Assembly: GCF_036127095.1 (NCBI RefSeq)
Contig: NZ_CP108006.1
Span: 3,906,001 to 3,970,000 of the forward strand
DNA length: 64,000 nt
Source of the DNA: Streptomyces sp. NBC_00335
GTDB taxonomy: Bacteria; Actinomycetota; Actinomycetes; Streptomycetales; Streptomycetaceae
Reading direction: 5' to 3'
Below are positions 24,913 to 33,349 of the stretch, piece by piece (positions within the stretch are counted from its first letter, which is position 1; every line of letters starts with the position of its first letter). Position numbers and translations under genes: made by a program. Under the pieces are notes generated by a model. That model searched no databases. It was not told where the DNA came from and was given only the letters and a program-made list of their open reading frames with translations.

Positions 24913-25707
24913 ATGACACCGGGTCGATGTTGCCGAGCCGTACGGGCCGCGATGTTCGCGGCCACCTGCGTGCTGCTCTCGTCCCTCGGGCACATCCTCA
25001 TGTCGGAAACCTCCGTCCCCTGGTGGGCGATGGCCGCGGCCTTCGCCGCCACCTCGGCGACCGGCTGGTTCCTCGCCGGGCGGGAGCGCGGCCTCGCGGC
25101 CGTGGTCTCCGCGACCGTCGGCGTCCAGGCCGCCCTGCACGGAGGGTTCTCGCTGGCCCAGGCCGCGGCAGCGCGGCCACCGGAACCAGGCACCTCCTTA
25201 GGCTCCTTGGCTTCCCTGTCCTCCCTGTCCTCCCTGGCCCGCCGCTGGGCCCAGTACCTGCTCTGCGCACCCTCCGCACTCCGCCCGCAGGCGCCTGCGC
25301 CGCAGGGCACCGGCAGCGCCACCACACACGTCATGCACGGGACGCACGGCATGCACGCCATGCACGGGATGACCGACGCCTCCGCTTCGACCGTGGCGGC
25401 CCTGCCCATGCCGACCGCCCACGCCATGCCCTCCATGTCACCGGCGGGCATGCTCGCGGGCCACCTCCTGGCGGCCCTGATCTGCGGCCTGTGGCTCGCG
25501 TACGGGGAACGCGGCGCCTTCCGCGTCCTGCGCGCCGTCGCCGCCCGGTTCCTCGTACCGCTGCGCCTGATCTTCCGGCTCCCCGCGCCCGCACACCGGC
25601 CCCGTGTCCGCCTTGCGCGCAACCACCGGGTCCGGACGCCCCGCAGGCTGCTGCTCGCCGACGCCCTCACCTCACGGGGTCCACCTCACGGGATCGCTGT
25701 CGTCTGA
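24913..25707 (+). CDS. Met/His-rich membrane protein upstream of an ECF sigma factor
   Basis: A protein of 264 residues from the ATG at 24913; the ribosome site is weak. Three or four membrane segments occur (AMFAATCVLLSSLGHILM; WWAMAAAFAATSATGWFLAG; AAVVSATVGVQAALHGGFS; MLAGHLLAALICGLWLAYG). Between the last two lies a Met/His cluster, HVMHGTHGMHAMHGM (about 138-152), plus MPTAHAMPSMSPAGM, of the kind that binds copper ions. A small LASLSSLSSLA repeat is also present. The family is unnamed to me. The next gene, 264 bp downstream on the same strand, is a sigma factor, so a role in metal-responsive regulation is possible but is inference. Confidence 0.7.
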   Translation: MTPGRCCRAVRAAMFAATCVLLSSLGHILMSETSVPWWAMAAAFAATSATGWFLAGRERGLAAVVSATVGVQAALHGGFSLAQAAAARPPEPGTSLGSLASLSSLSSLARRWAQYLLCAPSALRPQAPAPQGTGSATTHVMHGTHGMHAMHGMTDASASTVAALPMPTAHAMPSMSPAGMLAGHLLAALICGLWLAYGERGAFRVLRAVAARFLVPLRLIFRLPAPAHRPRVRLARNHRVRTPRRLLLADALTSRGPPHGIAVV

Positions 25708-25971
25708 CAGCCGGCTCCCCGACGCGCCACGGGCCCAGCACAACCGCACCCCGTACCCGTACCGCGCCTCGGGCATCGGTCCTGCCGTCCGGCAGGCCGT
25801 ACCACCCGTTCACCGGCCGCGCGATGCCCGCGCTCCGGGCTTGCGGTCACCGTGGCCACTTCGGCCACTCCTGTCACCGCTACCAGCCCTGTCGCCGCAG
25901 GCACGGCGCTGTCCTCACCGCTCGCGACGCGGCATCGAATCCGGCCGGATTCCCAAGAAGGACACCAGGCG

Positions 25972-26610
25972 ATGACCGCTGCCCTGCTCACCCGCCCGAG
26001 CACCGCCCCCACGACGCTCCCCACCCCCACCCCCACCCGCCGTACGGCCGGTCCCGACGAGGCCGTCACCCTCCTCGCGCTGGCCGCCCGTGACGGCGAT
26101 CCCGTCGCGGTGGACCAGTTCGTGCGCGCCCTGCACCACGACGTACGCCGCTACGTCGCCTACCTCAGCGCCGACCCGCAGTCCGCCGAGGACCTGACCC
26201 AGGAGACCTTCCTGCGCGCCCTCGGCAGCCTGCACCGCTTCGAGGGCCGTTCCTCCGCCCGTACCTGGCTGCTCTCCATCGCGCGGCGCACGGTGGTGGA
26301 CAGCCTGCGCCACAAGGCGGCCCGCCCCAAGATCGCCGACAGAGACGACTGGCAGGCCGCGGCCGAGCAGAGCCAGCCCCGCGGCGTACCCGGCTTCGAG
26401 GACGGCGTCGCGCTCGCGGAGCTCCTGGCGGCGATCCCCGCCGAACGGCGCGAGGTCTTCGTCCTCACCCAGCTCATGGGCCTCCCGTACGCGGAGGCGG
26501 CGCTCATGCTCGGCTGCCCGATAGGCACCGTCCGCTCCCGCGTGGCCCGGGCCCGCTCGTCCCTGATCGACCTGCTGGAGGACACGGACGCCACCGCCAC
26601 CGCCGCCTGA
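25972..26610 (+). CDS. ECF sigma-70 family RNA polymerase sigma factor
   Basis: A protein of 212 residues from the ATG at 25972 (AAGAAGGA upstream). Sigma region 2 is VDQFVRALHHDVRRYVAYLSADPQSAEDLTQETFLRALGSLHRFEGRSSARTWLLSIARRTVVDSLRHK (about 45-115). Region 4 is LAELLAAIPAERREVFVLTQLMGLPYAEAALMLGCPIGTVRSRVARARSSLIDLL (about 147-200). The N terminus has a Pro/Thr stretch. No anti-sigma gene is adjacent; the upstream Met/His-rich membrane protein is the only candidate partner. A 264-bp gap upstream probably holds its promoter. Confidence 0.93.
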   Translation: MTAALLTRPSTAPTTLPTPTPTRRTAGPDEAVTLLALAARDGDPVAVDQFVRALHHDVRRYVAYLSADPQSAEDLTQETFLRALGSLHRFEGRSSARTWLLSIARRTVVDSLRHKAARPKIADRDDWQAAAEQSQPRGVPGFEDGVALAELLAAIPAERREVFVLTQLMGLPYAEAALMLGCPIGTVRSRVARARSSLIDLLEDTDATATAA

Positions 26611-26624
26611 CCCGGAACGCCCGA

Positions 26625-26660
26625 ACGGGGGCCGGCCGCGCTCTCGCGGTCGGCCCCCGT
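26625..26660. terminator. Terminator between sigma factor and SHOCT gene
   Basis: A 16-bp stem with a single mismatch (26625-26640 with 26645-26660) and a CTCT loop, between convergent genes. Confidence 0.85.
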
Positions 26661-26706
26661 GCCGTGGGCAGGGAGGGCAGTCCTCAGGGGGAGGACAGGG
26701 CAGCCC

Positions 26707-27096
26707 TCAGGCCAGCAGCTTCTCCTTGGCCTTGTCGAACTCCTGTTGGGTCAGGTGGCCCTGCTCCTTGAGGGAGGACAGTTTCGCGAGTTCCTCAGCC
26801 GGACTGCTGCGTGGACCCGCGGCCTTCTGGACGTAGTCCTGGAAGGCCTTCTCGTTCGCCTGTGCCTGCTTCACGTCGCGCTGGCTCATGCTCCTGCCGC
26901 GGACGATCAGGTAGACGAGGACGCCGAGGTAGGGCAGCAGGAGCACCAGGATCAGCCAGCCTGCCTTGCCCCAGCCGTGCAGCTCGTGGTCCCTGAAGAT
27001 GTCAGTGATCACCTTGAACAGCAGGAAGAACCACATGACCCACAGGAACAGCCACAGCATCGTCCAGAACAGGTTGAGCAGTGGATAGTCGTCCAC
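26707..27096 (-). CDS. PLDc_N/SHOCT membrane protein
   Basis: A protein of 129 residues from the GTG at 27096. Two membrane helices (FWTMLWLFLWVMWFFLLFKVI and AGWLILVLLLPYLGVLVYLIVRG) form a PLDc_N-type hairpin. A basic linker and a C-terminal SHOCT helix follow (SPAEELAKLSSLKEQGHLTQQEFDKAKEKLL). SHOCT motifs mediate oligomerisation or protein contacts. Such small proteins are common in Streptomyces with no fixed role. The gene is divergent from the sulfite oxidase-like gene. Confidence 0.85.
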   Translation of the reverse strand: MDDYPLLNLFWTMLWLFLWVMWFFLLFKVITDIFRDHELHGWGKAGWLILVLLLPYLGVLVYLIVRGRSMSQRDVKQAQANEKAFQDYVQKAAGPRSSPAEELAKLSSLKEQGHLTQQEFDKAKEKLLA

Positions 27097-27198
27097 GCTT
27101 CACTCCGATCACATAAGGGACAGATCAATTCATACCGCCCACTGAACCGATCCGCACGTGGAGTAGCCGGTCCACCGCCACAGCGGGACCATGACCCC

Positions 27199-28362
27199 AT
27201 GGAGCCCACAGCGGAGCGCCCCCTCACCGGGATCAGCCCCCCGGGCCGGATCGCCGCCCCCGGCGAGGGCATCGGCCAGGACGAGCTGGCGCTCGCCGCG
27301 CGCAACCACGGGCTCCCGCTGGAGGCCCTGCGGTACGAGGTCACCCCGGCCGGGCTGCACTACGTACTCGTGCACTACGACATCCCCGACACGAGAGGCG
27401 CGGGAAGCACGGGAAGCACGGGAGGCACGGACGCAGGCGCCGACGACCCCGCCGAGACCTGGCGCCTCACCCTCCACGGCCGCCTCCAGAGCCCCCTGAG
27501 CCTGAGCCTGCGGGACCTGCGAACCCTCCCCTCCGTGACCCGCCGGGTCACCATGGAGTGCGCCGGCAACGGGCGGGCCCGGCTGTCCCCGCGGCCGGTC
27601 AGCCAGCCCTGGCTGGTGGAGGCGGTGGGCACGGCCGACTGGACGGGCGTGCCGCTGCGCGCGGTGCTCGCGGAGGCGGGGGCGGCTCCGGGCGCGGTGG
27701 AGGCGGTGTTCACGGGCGCCGACCACGGGGTGGAGCGGGGCGTCGAGCAGGACTACCGGCGCAGCCTGCCGCTGCCCGTCGACGAGGACGTGCTGCTCGC
27801 CCACACGATGAACGGCGGACCCCTGCCGCCCCAGCACGGGCATCCGCTGCGGCTGATCGTCCCGGGCTGGTACGGGATGGCGCACGTGAAGTGGCTGCGC
27901 GACATCGAGCTCGTCGACACGGCGTTCGGCGGCTACCAGCAGGCCACGGCCTACCGGTACAAGCAGAGCGCCGAGGAACCCGGCGAGCCCGTCACCCGGA
28001 TCGCCCCGCGCGCCCTGCTGATCCCGCCCGGATTCCCCGATTTCATGTCCCGCACCAGAGTCGTGAGCCCCGGCCCCCTGCGGCTCTCCGGGCGAGCCTG
28101 GTCGGGCTACGGGCCCATCGTGCGCGTGGAGTTGAGCACCGACGGGGGCGCCGGCTGGACGGACGCGGCCACGCTGCCGCAGGGCGGCCACCCGTACGCC
28201 TGGCAGGGCTGGCACGCCGACTGGACGGCGGTCCCGGGCACCCACACCCTCCTGGTCCGCGCCACCGACGCCTCGGGGCGCACGCAGCCGGTCCAGCAGC
28301 CGTGGAACCGCGGGGGCTTCGGCAACAACCAGGTCCAGGCGGTCTCCGTCGTGTGCCGCTGA
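27199..28362 (+). CDS. Sulfite oxidase-like molybdopterin enzyme
   Basis: A protein of 387 residues from the ATG at 27199; an upstream extension of the frame lacks support. The oxidoreductase molybdopterin domain holds LRDLRTLPSVTRRVTMECAGNGR, whose Cys is the expected molybdenum ligand, then WTGVPLRAVLAEAG, FTGADHGVERG and HGHPLRLIVPGWYGMAHVKWL. The C-terminal Mo-co dimerisation domain includes LRLSGRAWSGYGPIVRVELSTDGGAGW and GFGNNQVQAVSV. No Tat signal or heme domain is present, so it is probably cytoplasmic. Its natural substrate is not certain. A GSTGSTGGTDAGADD low-complexity loop sits at about 70-85. Confidence 0.9.
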   Translation: MEPTAERPLTGISPPGRIAAPGEGIGQDELALAARNHGLPLEALRYEVTPAGLHYVLVHYDIPDTRGAGSTGSTGGTDAGADDPAETWRLTLHGRLQSPLSLSLRDLRTLPSVTRRVTMECAGNGRARLSPRPVSQPWLVEAVGTADWTGVPLRAVLAEAGAAPGAVEAVFTGADHGVERGVEQDYRRSLPLPVDEDVLLAHTMNGGPLPPQHGHPLRLIVPGWYGMAHVKWLRDIELVDTAFGGYQQATAYRYKQSAEEPGEPVTRIAPRALLIPPGFPDFMSRTRVVSPGPLRLSGRAWSGYGPIVRVELSTDGGAGWTDAATLPQGGHPYAWQGWHADWTAVPGTHTLLVRATDASGRTQPVQQPWNRGGFGNNQVQAVSVVCR

Positions 28363-28411
28363 AGCATGCCGTCCGCCAACCCCTTGCCACAGCCCTCCCC
28401 TTCCCCCGAAA

Positions 28412-28426
28412 CTGACACATCGTCAG
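28412..28426. promoter_or_regulatory. Palindromic operator candidate upstream of doxX-like gene
   Basis: CTGAC-ACATC-GTCAG is a perfect 5-bp dyad 33 bp before the DoxX start codon, where a TetR-type repressor could bind. No TetR gene is in the window. Confidence 0.4.
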
Positions 28427-28459
28427 ATCATTGCGAGGGAACGAGGGAAGGAACCGGGG

Positions 28460-28906
28460 ATGCAGACCATCTGGCTCGGCGGGCCCGAATGGGTCGCCGT
28501 TCTGCGGATCGGGCTCGGGCTGTGGTGGCTGGAGAGCTGGCGGCACAAGGACAAGAAGGACTGGTTCGGCGGAGGCGGCATCCGCTGGGCGGCCGGCGTG
28601 GCCGAGAAGCACCGCTGGGGGTTCGTCACGCGCGGCTTCGACATCGTCGTCAAGCCCTACCCGCGCTTCATGGCCTACCTCGTCGCCTACGCCGAACTGG
28701 CCCTGGGCCTCGGCCTCATCGTCGGGTTCCTGACCCCGATAGCCCTGCTCGCCGGGCTGCTGCTCAACCTGGTCTACCTGATCCTGATGATCCACGACTG
28801 GGGCGAGCAGGGGCAGAACCTGATGATGGCCCTGATCTCCGCGGTCGCCTTCTTCGCGATGGGCTGGCAGGTCTGGTCCCTGGACAACGCCCTGGGACTC
28901 TTCTGA
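28460..28906 (+). CDS. DoxX-family membrane protein
   Basis: A protein of 148 residues from the ATG at 28460, with GGAAGGA upstream. DoxX-like features are four hydrophobic segments, including WVAVLRIGLGLWWLESW near the N terminus, FMAYLVAYAELALGLGLIVGFLTPIALLAGLLLNLVYLILMI in the middle and MMALISAVAFFAMGWQVW near the end. DoxX proteins are small four-helix membrane subunits linked to thiol or quinone redox; the partner here is unknown. The sulfite oxidase-like gene ends 97 bp upstream, a suggestive but unproven functional link. Confidence 0.88.
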   Translation: MQTIWLGGPEWVAVLRIGLGLWWLESWRHKDKKDWFGGGGIRWAAGVAEKHRWGFVTRGFDIVVKPYPRFMAYLVAYAELALGLGLIVGFLTPIALLAGLLLNLVYLILMIHDWGEQGQNLMMALISAVAFFAMGWQVWSLDNALGLF

Positions 28907-29002
28907 CCCCGCCGGCCACCGGAACCCCGCGGTGTCGGCCCCGCCGGTCGAGCGGGTTGACCGCGATGCCACAAGGGCACACGGCACAAGGGGCACGGGC
29001 GC

Positions 29003-30310
29003 TCAGCGCAGGCGGGGCCGGAAGTCCACCTCCGAGGGGCCCTCATCCCCCGGCCAGGCCAGCAGGCGGGGCGGAGCCGCCGGGGTCTCCGCGAGGACGG
29101 TCCCGCGCGAGACGACGTAGCGGGGGCGGACCTGGCGGCGGACGGCCTCGGTCGGGGATTCGGCCGGCAGCAGTACGAAGGAGGCCGGGTTGCCCTGGCG
29201 GACCCCGTACTCCGAGGGCGACAGGCCCAGGACGCGCGCCGCGCGCTCGGTCACCATCTCGAAGGCCACCGGGATCTCGTCCGCCCCCGTGAGCTGGGCG
29301 GCGTAGATCCCGACGAGGGCGGTCTGCAGCGGGTTTCCGGTGCCCAGCGCGTTCCAGGGGTCCATCACGTCGTCGTGGCCGAAGGCCACGTTGACCCCCG
29401 CCGCCAGCATCTCCTTGACCTGGGTGAGGCCGCGCCGCTTGGGGTAGGCGTCGAAGCGGCCCTGGAGGTTGAGGTTGGCGAAGGGGTTCGAGACGAGGTT
29501 GATGCCGGAACGAGCCAGCAGGCGCTGGAGTTTGAAGCTGTACGCGCCGCCGTAGGAGCCCATCGCCGTCGTGTGCGAGGCCGTCACGTGCCCGCGCAGC
29601 CCCGAGCGCAGGGCGTGGGCGGCCAGCACCTCCACGAACCGGGACTGCTCGTCGTCGATCTCGTCGCAGTGCGCGTCCACCCGCAGTCCCTGCTCCTCGG
29701 CGAGCCGGAAGGCGACGGCCAGCGAGGCCACCCCGTCCTCCCGGGTGTCCTCGAAGTGCGGGATCGCGCCGACCACGTCGGCCCCGCGCCGGACGGCCTC
29801 GCGCAGTAGCGCCTCGCCGCCGGGGAAGGAGACGATGCCTTCCTGCGGGAAGGCGACGATCTGCAGGGTCATCACGTCCCGCACCCGGTCGCGCACCTCC
29901 AGCAGCGCGTCGAGCGCGGTCAGCGCCGGGTCGGTGACATCGCAGTGCGTGCGCACGTGCAGCACGCCCTGCGCCGCCTGCCAGCGCAGCACCTCGGTGG
30001 CCCGCGCGATGACGTCCTCGCGGGTCAGGGTCTTCTTGCGCTCGCTCCAGCAGGCGATGCCCTCCCACAGGGTCCCGGAGACATTGGGGCGCGGATCCCC
30101 GGCCGTCAGGGCCGTGTCGAGGTGGATGTGCGGTTCGACGAAGGGCGCGCTGAGCAGGCCGCCGTGCGCCTCGATCAGCACCCCCGTCGCCGGCGGCTCC
30201 TTCTGGTCGTCGTACGGAAGCACGCGCGCGATCCGCCCGTCCTCCGCGACCTCGATGTCGTGCAGGCCTTCGCCGTGCAGCAGCCGGGCGCCCCGGACGA
30301 TCATCCGCAT
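29003..30310 (-). CDS. codA: Cytosine deaminase (CodA-type amidohydrolase)
   Basis: A protein of 435 residues; ATG 30310 or 30304. The sequence closely follows E. coli CodA: FVEPHIHLDTALTAG (first two metal His, about 60), GVLHVRTHCDVTDPALTALDALLEV, LQIVAFPQEGIVSFPGGEALL, VDAHCDEIDDEQSRFVE (metal His and catalytic Glu), VTASHTTAMGSYGGAY, LQGRFDAYPKRRGLTQVKEML and FGHDDVMDPW (metal Asp). Expected reaction: cytosine to uracil plus ammonia for pyrimidine salvage. No permease gene is adjacent. It ends 96 bp from the convergent doxX-like gene. Confidence 0.92.
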   Translation of the reverse strand: MRMIVRGARLLHGEGLHDIEVAEDGRIARVLPYDDQKEPPATGVLIEAHGGLLSAPFVEPHIHLDTALTAGDPRPNVSGTLWEGIACWSERKKTLTREDVIARATEVLRWQAAQGVLHVRTHCDVTDPALTALDALLEVRDRVRDVMTLQIVAFPQEGIVSFPGGEALLREAVRRGADVVGAIPHFEDTREDGVASLAVAFRLAEEQGLRVDAHCDEIDDEQSRFVEVLAAHALRSGLRGHVTASHTTAMGSYGGAYSFKLQRLLARSGINLVSNPFANLNLQGRFDAYPKRRGLTQVKEMLAAGVNVAFGHDDVMDPWNALGTGNPLQTALVGIYAAQLTGADEIPVAFEMVTERAARVLGLSPSEYGVRQGNPASFVLLPAESPTEAVRRQVRPRYVVSRGTVLAETPAAPPRLLAWPGDEGPSEVDFRPRLR

Positions 30311-30326
30311 CGCGTCAGCCTACGGC

Positions 30327-30494
30327 TCAACCCCGCTTCGCCTGGGCCTTCTGCTGCATGCCCCGGGTCTTCGCGGAGACCGACTGCACATCGCGCACGG
30401 CGGCCTTGGCGCGCGCCTCGGCCGCCGTGTTCTTCGCCATCGCACGCTCTGAATCATGGTGGGACGGCTTGCCGGTACGCGCCTTCTTCGCCAT
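30327..30494 (-). CDS. Small basic hypothetical protein (55 aa)
   Basis: A 55-residue protein from the ATG at 30494, with GGAGTG nine bases upstream. The sequence begins MAKKARTGKPSHHDSERAMAK and ends AQAKRG; it is rich in Lys, Arg and Ala with no membrane segment. It lies 16 bp upstream of the cytosine deaminase gene and could be cotranscribed with it. Proteins like this are common and uncharacterised in Streptomyces. A much longer frame runs through it to 32678, but that part is the antisense shadow of the peptidase gene. Confidence 0.65.
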   Translation of the reverse strand: MAKKARTGKPSHHDSERAMAKNTAAEARAKAAVRDVQSVSAKTRGMQQKAQAKRG

Positions 30495-30614
30495 GACCGT
30501 CACTCCTCCACGCAGCCTCGTACGCTGGACCGCGTACCCAAACCACCCTGCGCCCGTTCGGCCCCATCGGCATCTCGGGGGCCGGGCCGCGGCCGATCCG
30601 GTTACATGGGGTGC

Positions 30615-32426
30615 ATGACTGACGCCACCGCCGACACGAACGCCGCCGCCGTGCCCGACTGGGAGAAGCGCTTCCGGGCCCCGCGCGTGGGACTGCCCGA
30701 ATGGGCCGAGGACGCGCCCGACCGCTCGCTCTTCGTCTCCAACGCCACCGGGACCTACGAGCTGTACGCCTGGGACCGCGCCACCGGCGCCCAGCGGCAG
30801 GCCACCGACCGGCCCAACGGGACCACCGACGGCACCCTCTCCCCCGACGGCGAATGGGTCTGGTGGTTCTCCGACACCGACGGCGACGAGTTCGGCACCT
30901 GGGTCCGCCAGCCCTTCGCGGGCGGCCCCGACGAGCCGGCCACCCCCGGGCTGGAGGCCTCGTACCCCGCCGGGCTGGCCATCGGACGGGACGGGACGGC
31001 CGTCGTGGGGCGCTCCACCGACGAGGACGGGACCACGATCCACGTGGTCCGGCCCGACGGATCCGAGCCGGCCGTCGTCTACCGGCACCGCGAGTCGGCC
31101 GGCGTCGGCGACCTGTCCCGGGACGGGACCCTGCTCGCCGTCGAGCACACCGAGCACGGCGACGCGATGCACTCGGCCCTGCGCGTGATCACCCTGGACG
31201 GCGAAGCGGTCGCCGAGCTGGACGACTCCAAGGGCGGCACCGAGGAGCTGGGCCTCATGGTGCTCGGCTTCGCGCCCGTCGAGGGAGACACCCGGCTGCT
31301 CGTCGGCCACCAGCGGCGCGGCCGGTGGGAGCCGATGGTGTGGGACGTGGCCGCGGGCACCGAGGAAGGGCTGGCCGTCGACCTGCCGGGCGACGTCGGC
31401 GCCGAGTGGTACCCCGACGGGTCCGCGCTGCTGATCGAGCACGGCTACGAGGCGCGCAGCGAGCTCTTCCGCTACGACCTGGCCGCGCGGGAGCTCGTAC
31501 GGCTGGACACGCCTCCGGGGACGGTGTCGGGTGCGACGGCGCGGCCCGACGGGTCGGTGGAGTACCAGTGGTCCTCCGCGGCCGAGCCCTCCGTCATCCG
31601 GTCGACCGCGGGCGGGGTCGTGCTCGACCCTCCCGGTTTCCGGCCGCCGGGCTCCGTACCGGTCGAGGACGTGTGGGTGGAAGGGCCGGGCGGGCGGATC
31701 CACGCCCTCGCCCAGCGGCCCGCCGGCCACGGCGAGGGCCCCTTCCCCACCATCTTCGAGATCCACGGCGGGCCCACCTGGCACGACAGCGACGCCTTCG
31801 CCGCGACCCCGGCGGCCTGGCTCGACCACGGTTTCGCGGTCGTCCGGGTCAACTACCGCGGTTCGACCGGCTACGGACGCGAGTGGACCGACGCCCTCAA
31901 GCACCGGGTCGGCCTGATCGAGCTGGAGGACGTCGAAGCCGTACGGGAATGGGCGGTGGACTCCGGGCTCGCGGACCCGGCGCGCCTGGTGCTGTCCGGC
32001 GGTTCCTGGGGCGGCTACCTGACCCTGCTGGGCCTCGGTACTCACCCGGACGCCTGGGCGGTGGGGCTGGCGGCCGTACCGGTCGCCGACTACGTGACGG
32101 CGTACCACGACGAGATGGAGGCGCTGAAGTCCCTGGACCGCACCCTCTTCGGCGGCACCCCGGAGGAGGTCCCGGAGCGCTTCGAGGCCTCCTCGCCGCT
32201 GACCTACGTGGACGCGGTGAAGGCGCCCGTGCACATCGCGGCGGGGCTCAACGACCCGCGCTGCCCCATCAAGCAGATCGAGAACTACGTCGACCGGCTG
32301 GTGGCGCGCGGGGCGGAGCACGAGGTGTACCGCTACGACGCCGGGCACGGCTCGCTCGTCGTCGAGGAGCGGATCAAGCAGGTCCGGATGGAGATCGACT
32401 TCGTGCTGAAGCACCTGCCGCGGTAG
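30615..32426 (+). CDS. Prolyl oligopeptidase family (S9) serine peptidase
   Basis: A protein of 603 residues from the ATG at 30615. The N-terminal half is a beta-propeller of WD/YWTD-like repeats (SLFVSNATGTYELYAWDRATGAQRQ; DGTLSPDGEWVWWFSD). The C-terminal alpha/beta-hydrolase domain has the nucleophile elbow LSGGSWGGYLTLLG (Ser about 466), Asp in AAGLNDPRCPIKQIENYVDRL and His in DAGHGSLV. The usual oxyanion block FEIHGGPTWHD is present. No signal peptide is seen, so it is likely an intracellular acyl-peptide or oligopeptide hydrolase. It is divergent from the 55-residue gene. Confidence 0.93.
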   Translation: MTDATADTNAAAVPDWEKRFRAPRVGLPEWAEDAPDRSLFVSNATGTYELYAWDRATGAQRQATDRPNGTTDGTLSPDGEWVWWFSDTDGDEFGTWVRQPFAGGPDEPATPGLEASYPAGLAIGRDGTAVVGRSTDEDGTTIHVVRPDGSEPAVVYRHRESAGVGDLSRDGTLLAVEHTEHGDAMHSALRVITLDGEAVAELDDSKGGTEELGLMVLGFAPVEGDTRLLVGHQRRGRWEPMVWDVAAGTEEGLAVDLPGDVGAEWYPDGSALLIEHGYEARSELFRYDLAARELVRLDTPPGTVSGATARPDGSVEYQWSSAAEPSVIRSTAGGVVLDPPGFRPPGSVPVEDVWVEGPGGRIHALAQRPAGHGEGPFPTIFEIHGGPTWHDSDAFAATPAAWLDHGFAVVRVNYRGSTGYGREWTDALKHRVGLIELEDVEAVREWAVDSGLADPARLVLSGGSWGGYLTLLGLGTHPDAWAVGLAAVPVADYVTAYHDEMEALKSLDRTLFGGTPEEVPERFEASSPLTYVDAVKAPVHIAAGLNDPRCPIKQIENYVDRLVARGAEHEVYRYDAGHGSLVVEERIKQVRMEIDFVLKHLPR

Positions 32427-32481
32427 GCCCGCGACGGGCCCCGGCACCGGCGATCCGGTGCACCCCCCGTACGGTGGTGGG

Positions 32482-33345
32482 GTGCACCGGTTTCTCCTGA
32501 CCCCGCGCTGGTGGGGGATCAACGTCTTCGTCGCGCTCGGCGTTCCCTTCTGCCTGTTCATGGGGAGCTGGCAGCTCGGCCGGTTCGAGGACCGCGTCGA
32601 CACCCACAAGGAGGCGACCAGCGCACGCCCCGCCGAACAGGCGGCCGCGCCGCTGGACTCGCTGCTCCCGGTGGACAAGCGGACCTCCGGACGGCTCGCC
32701 TCCGTCTCCGGGGAGTACGCCGACCAGCTGCTCGTCCCCGAACGGCGGCTCGACGGGAAGTCCGGCTTCTACGTCCTGACCCTGCTCAGGACCGACACGG
32801 GCAAGGCCGTACCCGTGGTCCGCGGGTGGCTGCCCGGAGCGGCCGACGCGGGCCGGGCCCCTGCCCCGCCGGCCGGCCGGGTCGAGGTGACGGGCGCGCT
32901 CCAGGCCTCGGAGAACTCCACCAGCAAGGGCGTCTACTCCGCGGGCGGACTGCCGGCCGGGCAGCTCGGCGTCATCGGGGCCGCCTCGCTCGTCAACATC
33001 GTGCCGTACGGCCTGTACGACGCCTGGCTGACCGTGCAGACGCCCGCCGACGGGATGACCCCGGTACCGGCGCGGGCTCCGGCCAACACCGGGCTCGACC
33101 TCAAGGCCTTCCAGAACCTCGGCTACACCGGCGAGTGGTTCGTCTTCGCCGCGTTCGTGCTCTTCATGTGGTTCCGGCTGTACCGGCGCGAGGTGGAGAC
33201 CCTGCGCGATGCGGAGGCGGGCCTCCTCACCGAGACCGGGACCGAGACCGGGACCGGGACCGAGACCGAGACCGAGTCCGGGACTGCGGCCGCGTCCGAG
33301 ACCCCGTCGGGCGAGCCGGCCCAGGCCGGGGCCGGCTCGGCGTAG
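32482..33345 (+). CDS. SURF1-family cytochrome oxidase assembly protein
   Basis: A protein of 287 residues from the GTG at 32482. The first helix follows LLTPRWWGINVFVALGVPFCLFMGSWQLGRFEDR. A periplasmic domain then holds GRLASVSGEYADQLLVPERRLDGKSGFYVLTLLRTDTGKAVPVVRGWLPG, and the second helix is EWFVFAAFVLFMWFRLYRREVE. SURF1 proteins help assemble heme a3 into cytochrome c oxidase. The last 45 residues are low complexity, Glu/Thr/Gly-rich (TETGTETGTGTETETESGT), encoded by a GACCGA/GACCGG simple repeat that could vary between strains. Confidence 0.9.
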   Translation: MHRFLLTPRWWGINVFVALGVPFCLFMGSWQLGRFEDRVDTHKEATSARPAEQAAAPLDSLLPVDKRTSGRLASVSGEYADQLLVPERRLDGKSGFYVLTLLRTDTGKAVPVVRGWLPGAADAGRAPAPPAGRVEVTGALQASENSTSKGVYSAGGLPAGQLGVIGAASLVNIVPYGLYDAWLTVQTPADGMTPVPARAPANTGLDLKAFQNLGYTGEWFVFAAFVLFMWFRLYRREVETLRDAEAGLLTETGTETGTGTETETESGTAAASETPSGEPAQAGAGSA

Positions 33346-33349
33346 CGGC

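Noticed and set aside
30495..32678. A 700-residue minus-strand frame over the S9 peptidase
   Set aside because: It is the antisense shadow of the peptidase gene, which has full catalytic motifs. Only the 55-residue end is kept as a gene.
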